A stretch of DNA of 64,000 nt from Tistrella mobilis KA081020-065. GTDB taxonomy: Bacteria; Pseudomonadota; Alphaproteobacteria; Tistrellales; Tistrellaceae. Shown piece by piece: positions 42,548-51,104 of the stretch. How positions within the stretch are numbered: position 1 is the first letter of the stretch; every line of letters begins with the position of its first letter. The notes below the pieces were generated by a model that was given only the letters and a program-made list of their open reading frames with translations, was not told where the DNA came from and did not search any database. The position numbers were made by a program, and so were the translations under genes. Where the stretch lies: contig NC_017957.2 of NCBI RefSeq assembly GCF_000264455.2, positions 62,001-126,000 on the forward strand. Reading direction: 5' to 3'.

Positions 42548-45500
42548 ATGGGCCGCGCGGCACGCGTCGGGGACGCCATCGCCCATTCCCACAAACTGGC
42601 GGGGTTCCTGATCGGTGCCGCGATCGGCATCGGCATCGGCCTCGCCATCGGTTTTGCGGTCGCGACCGGCGGTCTGGGCGCGCTGATCCTGGGGGCGGTG
42701 GCCGGGGCGGCGATTTCCTACGCCACCGAATCGATCGGCTCGGCCATCGGCGACAGTATGATGGGGCCATCGACGGGCGCGATCACCGTGGGTGCGCCCA
42801 CGGTGCTGGTCAACAACCGCCCGCTCGCCATCGCCATGGATGGCCAGGCGAGCTGTTCGAAGGAACCCACCCCCAACGCCCCCGTCGCCCAGGGCTCGGA
42901 AATCGTCTTCGCCGAGAACTGGAACGCGGCGCGCGAGGGCGACAAGATCCAGTGCGACGCCAAGATCACCGAAGGCTCCGACGATGTGAAGATCGGCGGC
43001 CCCCAGGCGACGGTGATGGAGATCGACGACGGCATCCCGCTCTGGGCCGAGGTGCTGGTGATCGCCGCCGGCTTCATCGGCCCGGGCGGCGTGAAGGGGC
43101 TGTTCAAACTGGCCGGGCGCGGCGGGCTCAAGGCCGCGATCCGCGGTGCCGGCCAGTCGATCCGGGGCGCGTCGCGCGCCATCGTCACCGGCATGACCCG
43201 GGCGCGGGGCCTGGCCTCGGCCGGCGCGCGGCGCATGGCCCAGGCCGCGCGCGGCATGCCCGGCCGCATCCGCCAGTTCCTGAAGGACCCGGTCGACATG
43301 GCGACCGGCGACTGGGTGGACTGGCGCACCGACATCGCCATTCCGGGCGTGCTGCCGCTGGAACTGACCCGCCTGCACCGCTCGGGTGCCGCAGGCGCCA
43401 CCGGCGGTTTCGGCCGGCGCTGGACCGACAGCTGGTCGCAGCGCCTGCTGCATGATGCCGGCCAGGATGCCCTGGTCTGGCTGACCGAAGACGGCAGCGA
43501 ACTGGCCTTTCCCTGGCCCGGCCATTGGGGCGACGGCGAAAACCCGCTGCATCCGGGCTGGGTGATGGAGGTGCGCGGCCCCGAGACCACCCTCCGCGAC
43601 CTGCCCTCGGGCCGCTGGTGGGCCTTCCCGACGCCTGATGTGGAGCCGGCCCGGCTGGCGCTGGCCGGCGCCCGGGCACGCGACGCGCTGACCCCCGCCA
43701 ACGACCATGCCGCCCCGCCGGCCCATGTGATCGCGATGGGCGATGCCCATGGCAACCGCATCGATCTGGACCGCGACCCCGCCGGCCGGCTGCGCGCCGT
43801 GCGCCATACCGACGGCCATCATCTTCGGGTCGAGACCCTGCCCGACGGCCGCTATCTGTCGGTCGATCTGGTCTCGGACCCGACCGGCGCCGATGTCTCG
43901 CCGATCCGCCTGCTGACCTGCCGCTTCGATGCGCGCGGCCATCTGACCTTCGTCGATGCGCGCACGACCGGCATCTACCGCTATGAAACCGATGCCACAG
44001 GCCGGGTCACCCGCTGGTCGGATGGCGGCAGCACCTGGTCCGAGCTGTTCTACGACGACGCCGACCGGGTGGTCGAAACCCGCGCCGCCGACGGGCTCTA
44101 CGGTGCCCGCTTCGCCTATGACGATGCGGCGGGCACCGTCACCTGCCTGGCAGATGACGGCGCGGTCACCACCCACACCCATGATGCGCTGGGCCGGCTG
44201 ATCCGCTGCGTCGATCCCGAAGGCGGGGTCACGGAACAGATCTGGGGGCCGCGCGGCGATCTGGAGGCCGTGATCGACCCGCTGGGCCGGCGCAGCCGCT
44301 ATACCCATGACCGTTTCGGCAATCTGACCGGCATCACCCATCCCGACGGCAGCACCGAGATTCTGGATTACGACGTCCTTGGCCGCCCGGTCGCGATCAC
44401 CGATGCGCTGGGCAATCGCTGGCGCCAGACCCGCGACGACACGGGCCGGCTGACCGCGGCGATCGACCCCGAAGGCGGCGAAATGCGCTGGCGCTATGAT
44501 GGCGCCGGCCGGGTCACCGCCATCGCCGCCGGCCCCGGCGCCGGCCAGCCCTTCGCCGTCACCCGGCTCGCCTATGATGCCGCCGGCCGGGTGAGTGCGA
44601 TCACCGATCCCACGGGCGCCACCAGCCGCTTCGCCTATGACCGGCTGGGCCAGGTGATGGTCAGCATCGACCCCGCCGGCGCCGTCACCCGGCTGCAGCG
44701 CGATGATCGCGGCCGGGTGATCGCGGCGGATCTGCCCGATGGCGGCCGGATCACGGCCGAATACGACGGCGAGGGCAATCTCACCCGGCTGGTCGATCCC
44801 CTGGGCCGCGAGACCCGCAATGTCTATGGCGCCTTCGATCTGCTGCGCGAGACGGTGGATGCAACCGGTGCCGCCTATCGCATCGCTTATGACGGCGACG
44901 CCCGGCCGGTCGCGATCACCAACCCGCTGGGCGAGACCGCGACGCTCACCTGGGACCGCAACGGCCGGCTGATCGCCGAGACCGATTTCGGCGGCCGCAG
45001 CTGGACCTATCTGCGCGATGCCGCCGGCCGGATGATCGAACGGCACGAGCCGGATGGCGACATCCGCCGCTTCAGCTATGACGAGGCCGACCGGCTGATC
45101 GCCGAAGAAACCGCCTCGGGCATCCGCCGCTATGGCTGGGATGCCGCCGGCCGGCCGGTGCGCGCCGAAGAGGGCGGCCATGTCACCGAATGGCGCCATG
45201 ACGCGCTGGGCCGGGTGGTGGCAGAGGTCCAGGACGGGCTGGAAGTGGCGATCAGCCATGCCGGCGCCGGCCCGCGCAGCCGGGTGGTCACCCCCTGGGG
45301 CGCCACCGGTTTCACCTGGGATCCGGCCGGCCGGCTGAAGGGCCTGACCGCCGGCCCCGGGGCGCTCGCCTTCAGCTTCGATGCGCTGGGCCGCGAGACG
45401 CTGCGCCAGGACCCCCAGGGCTTCACCCTGGCCCAGAGCCACGACCCGGCCGGCCGGCTGACCGGCCAGCGCGTCACCGGCGGGGCGGATGGCCGGGCGG

Positions 45501-47017
45501 TGGTCGACCGGCGCTGGCGCTGGGACGTCGCCGGCCAGCCGGTCGCGATCAGCGATGCCCGCTGGCCCGAACAGCGCTTCACCTATGACGGCCGCGGCCA
45601 GATCGCCCGCGCCCTGCCCGGCCGGCCCCAGGGCTCGGCCCAGGTGGAGGCCTTCATCTACGACGCCGCCCGCAACCTGGCCGGCCGCGGCCGCGACCTG
45701 CCCGACGGCGCCGAGACCACGGCGGCACGGCCCCGTACCCCTGCCGATACGGCCCCCCCTGCCGGCCTGGACCGCTGGCGGCTGGGCCCCGGCGGCGCGA
45801 TCCTGGCCCGCGGCCATACCCGTTATGCCTACGACGCCCGCGGCCGCCTGGTCACCCGGCGCACCGACCGCCCGGGCTTCCGCCCGGAAATCTGGCGCTA
45901 TGTCTGGGATGATCGCGACCGGCTGACCGGCGTCACCCGCCCCGACGGCAGCCGCTGGGCCTATGGCTATGACGCGCTCGACCGCCGCATCCTGCGCCGC
46001 CGCGTCGATGCGGGCGGCAGGGTGGCGGAGGGCAAGGCGGCGGGCAGCCCCGACGCCGTCCGCTATCTCTGGGAAGGCGACCGGCTGGTGGCCGAACTGC
46101 CGCTGGATGCCGCCGGCCGGCCCGATGCCGCAAGGGCCACGCTCTGGCATTACGCCCCGGGCGAGATCGTGCCCGTCGCCCGCCAGCAGGGCGAGCGGCT
46201 GTGGTATGTGATCACCGACCAGATCGGCCTCGCCCGCGAACTCGTCACCCCCGACGGCCGCCTGGGCTGGGCCGCCGCCCACGACCCCTGGGGTGCCATC
46301 AACGACAACGCCCCCCCGGACCCCGACGCCGCCACCGACTGCCCCCTGCGCTTCCCCGGCCAGTGGCACGACCCCGAAACCGGCCTCCACTACAACCGCC
46401 ACCGCTATTACGACCCCGAAACCGGGCAGTATCTGTCGCCGGATCCGATCGGTCTCCATGGCGGCCCCCGCCCCCAGGCCTATGTCGAAAGCCCGACCGA
46501 ACTGGCGGATCCGCTGGGGCTCGCCTCCTGTCCCACCATGCTTGCCCGCGGTCAGGCTGCGCTTCAGGGAGCGGGCCGCAACGGCCTGCGTCCGGCCATG
46601 CTGGGGCTGGAGACGATCGCGGACAACCCGCAGCTGCTCGGCCACTGGAACGACGCGCTGCGCTGGGCCGCCGGCAGCACCCGGGGCAACGCCTATACCA
46701 AGCTGCTCGCCTCGCTGGAAGAGGGCGTGATGCCTGGCGTCAAGGAGTGGGAGAACGCCTTCGGCACCGTGAACCAGCAATTCATGAAACTCGCCCGCGC
46801 CGACGGTTTCGACATTGCCCAGGTGCACCACTGGAACTTCCCCAAGGGCGATTTCGCAACCCAGGTCCTTGATCCGCGCCATCTGGTTCCGACAGACTCG
46901 CGTGCCGTGCACGAAGCGATCCACGAGTTGACCACAGGCGGGTCGAAATGGTCTGGTCCGGTCGATCCGCGCCATATCATCGACATCCCCGAATGGTCCA
47001 CACCGATACAGTTCTGA
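42548..47017 (+). CDS. prePAAR-PAAR-RHS effector with HNH-like C-terminal toxin
   Basis: The product has 1489 residues. The prePAAR motif AARVGDAIAH is at residues 4-13, followed by two transmembrane helices (about 18-38 and 41-60) and a PAAR-like spike tip (about 75-155). The RHS shell starts near 255 (DPVDMATGDWVDW) with many YD repeats and ends with YLSPDPIGLHGG and the cleavage-site motif DPLGLA near 1326. The variable toxin covers about 1327-1489. It contains VHHWNFPK (His1427, His1428), DPRHLVPTD and HEAIH (His1455, His1459), a pattern resembling His-Me-finger/HNH nucleases. Nuclease activity is inferred from this pattern only. Immunity candidates follow immediately. Confidence 0.95.
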   Translation: MGRAARVGDAIAHSHKLAGFLIGAAIGIGIGLAIGFAVATGGLGALILGAVAGAAISYATESIGSAIGDSMMGPSTGAITVGAPTVLVNNRPLAIAMDGQASCSKEPTPNAPVAQGSEIVFAENWNAAREGDKIQCDAKITEGSDDVKIGGPQATVMEIDDGIPLWAEVLVIAAGFIGPGGVKGLFKLAGRGGLKAAIRGAGQSIRGASRAIVTGMTRARGLASAGARRMAQAARGMPGRIRQFLKDPVDMATGDWVDWRTDIAIPGVLPLELTRLHRSGAAGATGGFGRRWTDSWSQRLLHDAGQDALVWLTEDGSELAFPWPGHWGDGENPLHPGWVMEVRGPETTLRDLPSGRWWAFPTPDVEPARLALAGARARDALTPANDHAAPPAHVIAMGDAHGNRIDLDRDPAGRLRAVRHTDGHHLRVETLPDGRYLSVDLVSDPTGADVSPIRLLTCRFDARGHLTFVDARTTGIYRYETDATGRVTRWSDGGSTWSELFYDDADRVVETRAADGLYGARFAYDDAAGTVTCLADDGAVTTHTHDALGRLIRCVDPEGGVTEQIWGPRGDLEAVIDPLGRRSRYTHDRFGNLTGITHPDGSTEILDYDVLGRPVAITDALGNRWRQTRDDTGRLTAAIDPEGGEMRWRYDGAGRVTAIAAGPGAGQPFAVTRLAYDAAGRVSAITDPTGATSRFAYDRLGQVMVSIDPAGAVTRLQRDDRGRVIAADLPDGGRITAEYDGEGNLTRLVDPLGRETRNVYGAFDLLRETVDATGAAYRIAYDGDARPVAITNPLGETATLTWDRNGRLIAETDFGGRSWTYLRDAAGRMIERHEPDGDIRRFSYDEADRLIAEETASGIRRYGWDAAGRPVRAEEGGHVTEWRHDALGRVVAEVQDGLEVAISHAGAGPRSRVVTPWGATGFTWDPAGRLKGLTAGPGALAFSFDALGRETLRQDPQGFTLAQSHDPAGRLTGQRVTGGADGRAVVDRRWRWDVAGQPVAISDARWPEQRFTYDGRGQIARALPGRPQGSAQVEAFIYDAARNLAGRGRDLPDGAETTAARPRTPADTAPPAGLDRWRLGPGGAILARGHTRYAYDARGRLVTRRTDRPGFRPEIWRYVWDDRDRLTGVTRPDGSRWAYGYDALDRRILRRRVDAGGRVAEGKAAGSPDAVRYLWEGDRLVAELPLDAAGRPDAARATLWHYAPGEIVPVARQQGERLWYVITDQIGLARELVTPDGRLGWAAAHDPWGAINDNAPPDPDAATDCPLRFPGQWHDPETGLHYNRHRYYDPETGQYLSPDPIGLHGGPRPQAYVESPTELADPLGLASCPTMLARGQAALQGAGRNGLRPAMLGLETIADNPQLLGHWNDALRWAAGSTRGNAYTKLLASLEEGVMPGVKEWENAFGTVNQQFMKLARADGFDIAQVHHWNFPKGDFATQVLDPRHLVPTDSRAVHEAIHELTTGGSKWSGPVDPRHIIDIPEWSTPIQF

Positions 47018-47033
47018 CGGAGACGGTGTCCAG

Positions 47034-47873
47034 ATGGACGACTACACCCGCCTGATCGACGATCTCGGCCTGCCCGGTTGGATGGGCGAACTTCGCGCCG
47101 GCCGCTGGCTCGCCGAGGATCTCATGATCCTGGAAACGCCGCCTGACTGGTACACCTGCCCGCCGGCCCTCATCCCGCTGATCTCTCAAGGGTCCGGGCC
47201 GAAATACACCGGAATCTGGCACCGCTGGACGGCATCCGGCCACGCGCTGCACATGGTCGAAGCCGGGCCGGAAGACCATTTCCTGCTGATCGAGATGGCA
47301 CTCACACCCGAGCAGTTCGCGGCCCGTCTGGCCATGCATGCGATGTCCGCAGCCGATGGCGTCACCGCCGACATCCGCGCCTTCGCCGCAGCCGCAGGCA
47401 TCGCCGATCTGGATGCGCTCGACCAGCACACGATCAACTACAGCGACCAGCCCGACGATCTCGTCCACCTGCCCCTCTTCGACACCCCCCGCCCCGCCAC
47501 CGCCTGCGCCGAAGGCCTGTCGCGCGACGGCATCACCCCCTTCGCCGGCGACACGCCATCGCCCGAAGAACCCGGCGCCGCCTGGTTCGAGCTCTCCGGC
47601 GCCCGCCGCGCCGCCCTGGCCGACGACCCCGCCGCCGCTCCCTGGCAGCGCCGCAACGCGCCGGTCGAGGCCCTGTTCGCCGATGCAATGGCACAGGGCG
47701 ACCACCTGCGCGCCTGGGCGATCCTGAACAGCACCGGCTGGAAACTGCCCGCCGCCCGCAAGGCCGCCACCGATCTGGCGGCCGCAGTGGCCGATCCGGT
47801 GATCGCGGCACAGCTCAGGGCCTGGGTGGATTTCTCGCAAAAGTCGCTCGATCCGGATCGAGAGGATTATTGA
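47034..47873 (+). CDS. Probable cognate immunity protein of the RHS toxin (family copy 1)
   Basis: The 279-residue soluble protein starts 16 bases after the RHS stop. It seems to have two parts: an N-terminal domain (WYTCPPALIPL, GIWHRW, LLIEMALTPEQFAARLAMHAM) and a C-terminal helical repeat (RAWAILNSTGWKLPAARKAATDLAAAVADP). A full-length paralog lies at 49745-50572 and a decayed one at 48864-49171. The 175 bases 47464-47638 are identical to 50172-50346, although the flanks have diverged, pointing to gene conversion. Adjacency to the toxin end makes immunity the likely role. I do not know a named immunity family for it. Confidence 0.78.
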   Translation: MDDYTRLIDDLGLPGWMGELRAGRWLAEDLMILETPPDWYTCPPALIPLISQGSGPKYTGIWHRWTASGHALHMVEAGPEDHFLLIEMALTPEQFAARLAMHAMSAADGVTADIRAFAAAAGIADLDALDQHTINYSDQPDDLVHLPLFDTPRPATACAEGLSRDGITPFAGDTPSPEEPGAAWFELSGARRAALADDPAAAPWQRRNAPVEALFADAMAQGDHLRAWAILNSTGWKLPAARKAATDLAAAVADPVIAAQLRAWVDFSQKSLDPDREDY

Positions 47874-47982
47874 GCGGCAGGCCGGATCGCGATACCGCCG
47901 CCGGACCCGATCAGGGACCGCGCTCTCAAGCGTGCCGATGAACTCCCGACAACTCTGTCGTCAGCAATGAGGGAGCCGGAAA

Positions 47983-48342
47983 ATGACCATCAAGCCACGA
48001 TCCGTCTCCGTATGGGTCGGCGATTTCGGCTCCGAAGAGGCGATGACCCGATATTTTGAGGAAGACTTCACCGAAGACGGTGATGCCATCCCATCACCCT
48101 TTCAGGCCACCTTCCATATCGATTATGACCCCTACAAATTTGAGGCCGATATATTCAAGGGCACGTCAGATATAGCCCGCGCGCTCGATGACGCCTCGTA
48201 TTCAGAATATTATGCAGATGATGTCAAGCGCAGTCTCTCCATTATTGGCGAGGCGAACACGATCTGCATCATATTTGATTGCGATCCGCCACAGAAGAAG
48301 AAGGACGCGTATCTCACTCATATACTTTACAAGAGAATCTGA
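47983..48342 (+). CDS. Imm22-like (DUF4284-type) orphan immunity protein
   Basis: The 119-residue soluble acidic protein reads VSVWVGDFGSEEAMTRYFEE and DGDAIPSPFQATFHIDYDPY. This fits the pattern I associate with immunity protein 22 (DUF4284), in which a W-x-G-x-F-x-S-E-E start is followed by an acidic Y/D-rich stretch and a PSxF motif. Its base composition is less GC-rich than its neighbours, suggesting separate acquisition. It does not belong to the family of the cognate immunity protein, so it probably protects against a different toxin. The 109 bases upstream contain no gene; GGGAG precedes the ATG. Confidence 0.7.
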   Translation: MTIKPRSVSVWVGDFGSEEAMTRYFEEDFTEDGDAIPSPFQATFHIDYDPYKFEADIFKGTSDIARALDDASYSEYYADDVKRSLSIIGEANTICIIFDCDPPQKKKDAYLTHILYKRI

Positions 48343-48430
48343 TGGACGGGATGTTCATCACATCTCTCGGGCGAAACTCCGGAGAGGGACCGGCCGTGGT
48401 CTGTAACGGCCGCCCGGGCCTGGCCTGCCC

Positions 48431-48853
48431 ATGACTGAAGACGCTCCCCATTGCGAACGCTGCGCCATGCCGATGATCCCCCATCACGATGCGACCACCC
48501 GCGGGCTGATCTGCCCGACTTGCGGCTGGTCGGTGGTGTCGACCGCGCTGCCTGCGGTACTCACCGACGACCGCCCCTGGCGCCTCTTCGCCGCGGGCTT
48601 CCCGACCACCGACCGGGACCGGCTCAAGGCCCTGGCGGAGGTGCGCGGGAGCAATCTGGTCGAGGCGGCGAAACTGGTCCGCGCGATGGGCACCGGCCCC
48701 GATACCCTGGTCTTCGAGGGCCGGGCGTCGGAGCTGGTGCAGCGCATGGCCCGGCTGCGGGCGGCCGGTATCACGGTTGCGACCGACCCCGGGTTTCCAC
48801 ACGACACGCCCGCCGCCCTTGCCGCGGCGCGGCGGGTGCGGGTGGCGCTGTGA
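48431..48853 (+). CDS. Zinc-ribbon protein with L7/L12-like C-terminal segment, in the immunity island
   Basis: The product has 140 residues. Two CxxC pairs (CERC near residue 8, CPTC near 34) form a probable zinc ribbon in the N-terminal 40 residues. The C-terminal half (LKALAEVRGSNLVEAAKLVRAM followed by VQRMARLRAAGITVAT, landmarks at about 61-120) resembles the helix-strand pattern of the ribosomal L7/L12 C-terminal domain. No family was recognised with confidence. It lies among immunity genes and could be an immunity protein. The start has no strong ribosome-binding site. Confidence 0.65.
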   Translation: MTEDAPHCERCAMPMIPHHDATTRGLICPTCGWSVVSTALPAVLTDDRPWRLFAAGFPTTDRDRLKALAEVRGSNLVEAAKLVRAMGTGPDTLVFEGRASELVQRMARLRAAGITVATDPGFPHDTPAALAAARRVRVAL

Positions 48854-48863
48854 GGGGCATGTG

Positions 48864-49171
48864 ATGGACGGATATGATGCGCTTCTGGCCGCTCTGGACT
48901 GCCCGACATGGCTGCGTCAGCTTCGCCAGGGCGCATATCTGACCGGAACTTTGATGCGCCTGTGGCCCGGCTTTTCGACGACTATCTCAGCGACGGCCGT
49001 CAGGCCGAAGCCTGGGCCACGCTCAACAGCACCGGCTGGTCTCTGCCCGACGCCCGCGCCGCCGCCGAACGGCTGGCGGCCGCCACTGATCGGCCTTTGC
49101 TGGCGCTTCAGCTGAGAGCCTGGATCGCGTTTTCGCAGCAGACGGATATGCCGGAGCGTTATGGATACTGA
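48864..49171 (+). pseudogene. Decayed third copy of the RHS immunity family (internal deletion plus frameshift)
   Basis: From the ATG at 48864 the frame gives MDGYDALLAALDCPTWLRQL, matching the first 26 or so residues of the two intact immunity paralogs (MDLYTRLLADLGLPRWIGEV in copy 2). After about 48940 the family's C-terminus continues in a different frame (APVARLFDDYL, AWATLNSTGWSLPDARAAAE, LQLRAWIAFSQQ). About 175 codons are missing between the two parts. The reading frame is thus broken as well as shortened. It is a remnant of an earlier duplicate left in the immunity island. It is unlikely to be functional, although the C-terminal frame could still be translated from an internal start. 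Confidence 0.85.
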
Positions 49172-49186
49172 CGGGAGAGACCGCCC

Positions 49187-49699
49187 ATGACCGATGAACA
49201 CGGCATGCAGGCCGCCATACGGGAGAGCCTGGATTTCTTTCTCAGCGGCCGGATTCTGAACGGGCAGATATCCACCGGGCTGAATCATTATCCAAGACAG
49301 ACCGGCCGCCTGGACGTCGACGAATTTATGAACAAACACGTCTATCCAGAGACAGGCGAAACCTGGGACGACATGGAAGAGACGATCTTTCATGAATTGG
49401 AAAAGCAAATGACCAAGATTGGCATTGCACAAGATTTTGATAACATATATCAAAAATACAATAATGATAACAGAAAAATCTTCATAAGGAATCGTGTGAA
49501 GAAAATATTTTCGGAAGATTTTCTCTTTTTCATCAACAGAATTGAAGCGCATATCCTGTACAATGCCGCCTCGTCTCTCGTAAAGATGCACGAACCCTAT
49601 TTCGCCGACATCATGACCGTTTACAAGCTCGGCGGCATGCCCTGCGGCTTCGAGGGGGCGCCGTTCAGGTCGAGATTGATCGTGTATGTGCCGTCCTGA
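49187..49699 (+). CDS. Low-GC orphan immunity candidate
   Basis: This 170-residue soluble protein is of a type often found behind RHS/polymorphic toxins, ending in DIMTVYKLGGMPCGFEG and RLIVYVPS. The middle (about 49400-49560) is strongly AT-rich and Lys/Asn/Ile-rich (NIYQKYNNDNRKIFIRNRVK), very unlike the rest of the window, which suggests recent horizontal transfer. GGAGAG precedes the ATG by about ten bases. No signal peptide or membrane segment is present. The toxin it would neutralise is not in the window. Confidence 0.75.
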   Translation: MTDEHGMQAAIRESLDFFLSGRILNGQISTGLNHYPRQTGRLDVDEFMNKHVYPETGETWDDMEETIFHELEKQMTKIGIAQDFDNIYQKYNNDNRKIFIRNRVKKIFSEDFLFFINRIEAHILYNAASSLVKMHEPYFADIMTVYKLGGMPCGFEGAPFRSRLIVYVPS

Positions 49700-49744
49700 A
49701 TGGCCTTCAGATATCGGCCGCCCCGTGACTGACCGAGGTGCATC

Positions 49745-50572
49745 ATGGATCTCTACACCCGCCTGCTCGCCGATCTCGGCCTGCCCCGCTGGATCGGCGA
49801 GGTCCGCAATGGCCATTGGCTGGCCGACGCCATGGGCTGGGAAGCGCCTGCCGACTGGTACACCTGCCCGCCCGCCCTGGTGCCGCTGACATCCGACGGC
49901 TCCGGCCCGCGCTATGTCGGGATCTGGGTCCGCTGGACGGCGGCGGGCCGGTTCCTCCATTTCGTGGAAGCGGAGCCGGAGGATCAGTTTCTACTCCTGG
50001 AATCGGCCCTGACGGTGGAGCAGTTTGCCGCCCGTCTGGCAATGCATGCGATGTCGGCAGCGGATGATGTCACTGACGACATCCGAGCCTTCGCCGCAGC
50101 AGCGGGCATCGTTGATCTGGACGCACTCGATCGTCACACGACCAATTACAGTGATCATCCGCGGACCCTGATCCACCTGCCCCTCTTCGACACCCCCCGC
50201 CCCGCCACCGCCTGCGCCGAAGGCCTGTCGCGCGACGGCATCACCCCCTTCGCCGGCGACACGCCATCGCCCGAAGAACCCGGCGCCGCCTGGTTCGAGC
50301 TCTCCGGCGCCCGCCGCGCCGCCCTGGCCGACGACCCCGCCGCCGCCCCCTGGCAGCGCCGCAATGCGCCGGTCGAGGCGCTGTTCGCGGACGCGATCGC
50401 ACAGGGCGACCACCTGCGCGCCTGGGCGATCCTGAACAGCACCGGCTGGACCCTTTTTCCCGCCCGCCGGGCGGCCGCCGATCTGGCGGCGGCGGTGGCC
50501 GATCCGCTGATCGCCCGCCAGCTCAGGGCCTGGATTGCCTTCTCGGAGGGTGAGGGGGATGATGACTATTGA
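49745..50572 (+). CDS. Second intact RHS-immunity-family protein (copy 2)
   Basis: The 275-residue protein is similar to the probable cognate immunity protein along its whole length (WYTCPPALVPLTS, EQFAARLAMHAMSAADDV, AWAILNSTGWTLFPARRAAA). The N-terminal halves are clearly diverged while the DNA of the central block (50172-50346) is identical to copy 1 and the following 110 bases nearly so. It ends with an acidic tail (EGEGDDDY). It is likely an orphan immunity protein for a related toxin variant and a donor or recipient in gene conversion. Confidence 0.75.
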   Translation: MDLYTRLLADLGLPRWIGEVRNGHWLADAMGWEAPADWYTCPPALVPLTSDGSGPRYVGIWVRWTAAGRFLHFVEAEPEDQFLLLESALTVEQFAARLAMHAMSAADDVTDDIRAFAAAAGIVDLDALDRHTTNYSDHPRTLIHLPLFDTPRPATACAEGLSRDGITPFAGDTPSPEEPGAAWFELSGARRAALADDPAAAPWQRRNAPVEALFADAIAQGDHLRAWAILNSTGWTLFPARRAAADLAAAVADPLIARQLRAWIAFSEGEGDDDY

Positions 50573-50661
50573 ACCATATCCGCGCGTCATATCTCACCCG
50601 GGCGTCGGGGTCGCTTTCCGCCCATCCGGATTCAGACAAATTCATTGAAGTCGTATGATTG

Positions 50662-50683
50662 CGGACCATATCCTGAAGGTCCG
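50662..50683 (+). promoter_or_regulatory. Inverted repeat, candidate operator of the Xre-RES operon
   Basis: CGGACC (50662-50667) and GGTCCG (50678-50683) form a perfect 6-bp inverted repeat with a 10-base spacer, four bases before the AAGGAGG ribosome-binding site (50687-50693) of the antitoxin. Type II antitoxins usually repress their own operon by binding such a palindrome. Confidence 0.6.
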
Positions 50684-50699
50684 ATCAAGGAGGCAGCCC

Positions 50700-51104
50700 A
50701 TGACAGCGCTTGCCCGAACCGCCGCCGGAAGCGATCGCCGGGATCTCTCCGGTCCCGGCCTCAGGGCCTTCTTCAACATTGCCGCACAGTGGCGCCTCTC
50801 CAACGAGCAGCAGATGACGCTGCTGGGCAGCCCCAGCCGATCCACCTTCTACAAGTGGCGGACCGAGGGCGCGCGCAATCTTCCGAAGGATACGCTGGAG
50901 CGGATTTCCTACATCCTGGGTATCTACAAGGCCCTGCAGCTGCTGCTTCCCGACCCCGAAGCGGCCGACGGCTGGGTGGCGCGCCCGAACGCCGCGGCCC
51001 CATTCGGCGGCCGGTCGGCGCTGGATCGGATGCTGTCGGGCCAGGTGGCCGATCTTCTTGCCGTCCGGCAGTATCTCGATGCCGCGCGGGGCGGCTGGAG
51101 CTGA
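50700..51104 (+). CDS. Xre/MbcA/ParS-type antitoxin
   Basis: The product has 134 residues from the ATG at 50700, chosen for the strong AAGGAGG site seven bases upstream (the frame opens at 50655). The N-terminal half is a helix-turn-helix (LSNEQQMTLLGSPSRSTFYKW; LPKDTLERISYILGIYKALQ landmarks at about 31-75). The C-terminal toxin-binding domain has the family's W-x-x-x-PN...F-G-G-x-SALDRM...DL-x-x-VR-x-YLDAARGGW pattern. It neutralises the RES toxin encoded next and should autoregulate through the palindrome upstream. Its stop overlaps the toxin start (TGATG). Confidence 0.93.
   Translation: MTALARTAAGSDRRDLSGPGLRAFFNIAAQWRLSNEQQMTLLGSPSRSTFYKWRTEGARNLPKDTLERISYILGIYKALQLLLPDPEAADGWVARPNAAAPFGGRSALDRMLSGQVADLLAVRQYLDAARGGWS

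Noticed and set aside
43300..46500. Repeats within the RHS gene as DNA tandem repeats
   Set aside because: These are diverged protein-level YD repeats of the RHS shell, not near-identical DNA repeats or a CRISPR array.
42461..46975. 1504-codon open frame on the minus strand opposite the RHS gene
   Set aside because: It mirrors the RHS repeats in an antisense frame, has repeated Gly/Ala/Val composition and no recognisable domain; the RHS frame on the plus strand is certain.
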